From positions 806,001-870,000 of the forward strand of contig NZ_BMEB01000002.1 in NCBI RefSeq assembly GCF_014636275.1: 64,000 nucleotides of DNA, read 5' to 3'. The position numbers and the translations under genes are program-made. Origin of the DNA: Cellulomonas carbonis. Lineage in GTDB: Bacteria; Actinomycetota; Actinomycetes; Actinomycetales; Cellulomonadaceae. Below the pieces are notes generated by a model, which saw only the letters and a list, made by a program, of their open reading frames with translations, was not told the DNA's origin and made no database searches. Each line of letters opens with the position of its first letter. Positions within the stretch are counted from its first letter, which is position 1. Of the stretch, positions 63,374-64,000 are shown one piece after another.

Positions 63374-64000
63374 ATGCACCGCACCCGCTCCAGGGTCACG
63401 ACCGTCCTCGCGGCCCTCGCCGTGGCGGTCCTGCCCGTCCTCGCCGCCCCGGCCGCGTCCGCGACCACGGTCCCCGACCAGATCCGGTACGGCGCCGACT
63501 CGATCCACCGCAAGTCCGTCCCCGCGACCGTCGTGCCCGTCGAGATGTGGTCGTCCACGCCGGCGGCGCGGACCGAGATCGTCGCGGCCGGCCGCGTCGT
63601 CGCGTCCGACACGACCGTCGAGGCGCGCGACGGCTACTGGGCCGGCGTCTCGACCGCGGACTTCTCCGGCCTGTCGGGCTGGACCACCGTCACGCTGCGC
63701 ATCACGACCCCCGAGGGCGTCGTCCGCAGCTCGCAGAAGATCATCATCGCGGAGCCGTCCGCGACGGTGCCCGACCAGATCCGCTGGGACGGGAGGTCCG
63801 TCCACAACTCCACGGTCCCCGCGCAGCCCGTCGAGCTGGAGATGTGGTCCTCGACGGCCGCGGCACGCACCGAGGTCCTCATCGGGGGCCGCGTCGTGGC
63901 GTCCGACACGACCGTCGAGGCCCGCGAGGGCTACTGGGCGGGCGTCGCGACGGCCGACCTGACCGGGCTGTCCGGCTGGACGACGGCGACGCTGCGCATC
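63374..64000 (+). CDS. Secreted protein of tandem PDQIR-type domains (incomplete)
   Basis: Runs off the window after 209 codons. MHRTRSRVTTVLAALAVAVL through APAASA is a signal peptide. Two tandem domains begin PDQIRYG at residue 34 and PDQIRWDG at residue 133, a 99-residue period. Each contains PVE(M/L)EMWSSTxAARTE, GRVVASDTTVEAR and GLSGWTTxTLRI(TTPEG). They match the single domain in the 61550 protein. A beta-sandwich, carbohydrate- or matrix-binding module is a fair inference. GGAGGAG precedes ATG 63374. Confidence 0.85.
   Translation, partial: MHRTRSRVTTVLAALAVAVLPVLAAPAASATTVPDQIRYGADSIHRKSVPATVVPVEMWSSTPAARTEIVAAGRVVASDTTVEARDGYWAGVSTADFSGLSGWTTVTLRITTPEGVVRSSQKIIIAEPSATVPDQIRWDGRSVHNSTVPAQPVELEMWSSTAAARTEVLIGGRVVASDTTVEAREGYWAGVATADLTGLSGWTTATLRI
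63473..64000 (+). repeat. 297-bp in-frame tandem repeat encoding PDQIR domains
   Basis: The segment beginning at 63473 recurs at 63770 with the same phase. Long stretches of DNA are nearly identical between copies, for example the 20 bases CGCGTCCGACACGACCGTCG near 63600 and CGTCCGACACGACCGTCGAG near 63900. The second copy is cut by the window end. Confidence 0.88.

Overview
This 64-kb window is chromosomal DNA from a very high-GC actinobacterium, most probably Cellulomonas or a close relative (Cellulomonadaceae/Micrococcales). The evidence is: mycothiol synthesis (mshA), Lsr2, CarD, SenX3/RegX3, WXG100 proteins, single-gene GroEL under CIRCE control, MsiK/UgpC-type sugar ATPase, an xylA-xylB-ROK locus, and many leaderless promoters with a -10 hexamer 6-7 nt before the start codon. 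There are no insertion sequences, phage genes or CRISPR arrays. Most of the window is core genome.

Layout. 1-8.6 kb: NAD synthesis (nadB end, nadC) with a rhodanese on the other strand, lysS, a small membrane protein, lsr2, then the xylose operon xylAB divergent from its ROK repressor. 8.6-19 kb: mshA, phosphoglycerate mutase, then the phosphate regulon (phoU divergent from senX3-regX3, two pstS paralogues each with a PHO-box-like repeat, pstC-pstA-pstB). 19-27.8 kb: a lipoprotein, carD-ispD-ispF, a quinone oxidoreductase, cysS-rlmB, a DUF4032 protein and a sugar-ABC ATPase. 28-35 kb: a WXG-like protein, a fused trehalose-phosphate synthase/phosphatase, a membrane Ser/Thr kinase, DsbA-VKOR, and tRNA-Thr(UGU).

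35.4-39 kb is the most accessory-looking part: three small secreted proteins with SipW-type N-termini, a SipW-like signal peptidase, an SGNH hydrolase, and a clear c-di-GMP-I riboswitch followed by a 43-codon CxxC ORF and one of the secreted proteins. 39-45 kb: uracil-DNA glycosylase, DUF3263, a LytR_C protein, an FAD oxidoreductase, groEL with two tandem CIRCE elements, DUF4031 and WXG100 proteins. 45-51.6 kb: an HD-domain protein, a two-component system, PspA and a TPM-domain protein (envelope stress).

51.7-64 kb is a cell-surface polysaccharide locus: acetyltransferase, four to five glycosyltransferases, a Wzy/O-antigen-ligase-like polymerase, a Wzz-like protein and a fused PssD/PssE-type transferase. 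It is followed by two paralogous right-handed beta-helix surface proteins and a protein made of ~99-residue repeats that share a domain with one of them; this last gene runs off the window. The best candidates for undescribed biology are the riboswitch-led SipW/secreted-protein cluster, the PDQIR-type repeat domain joined to beta-helices, a perfect palindrome in front of the DUF3263 gene, and short repeats that duplicate the stop-codon region of several genes.
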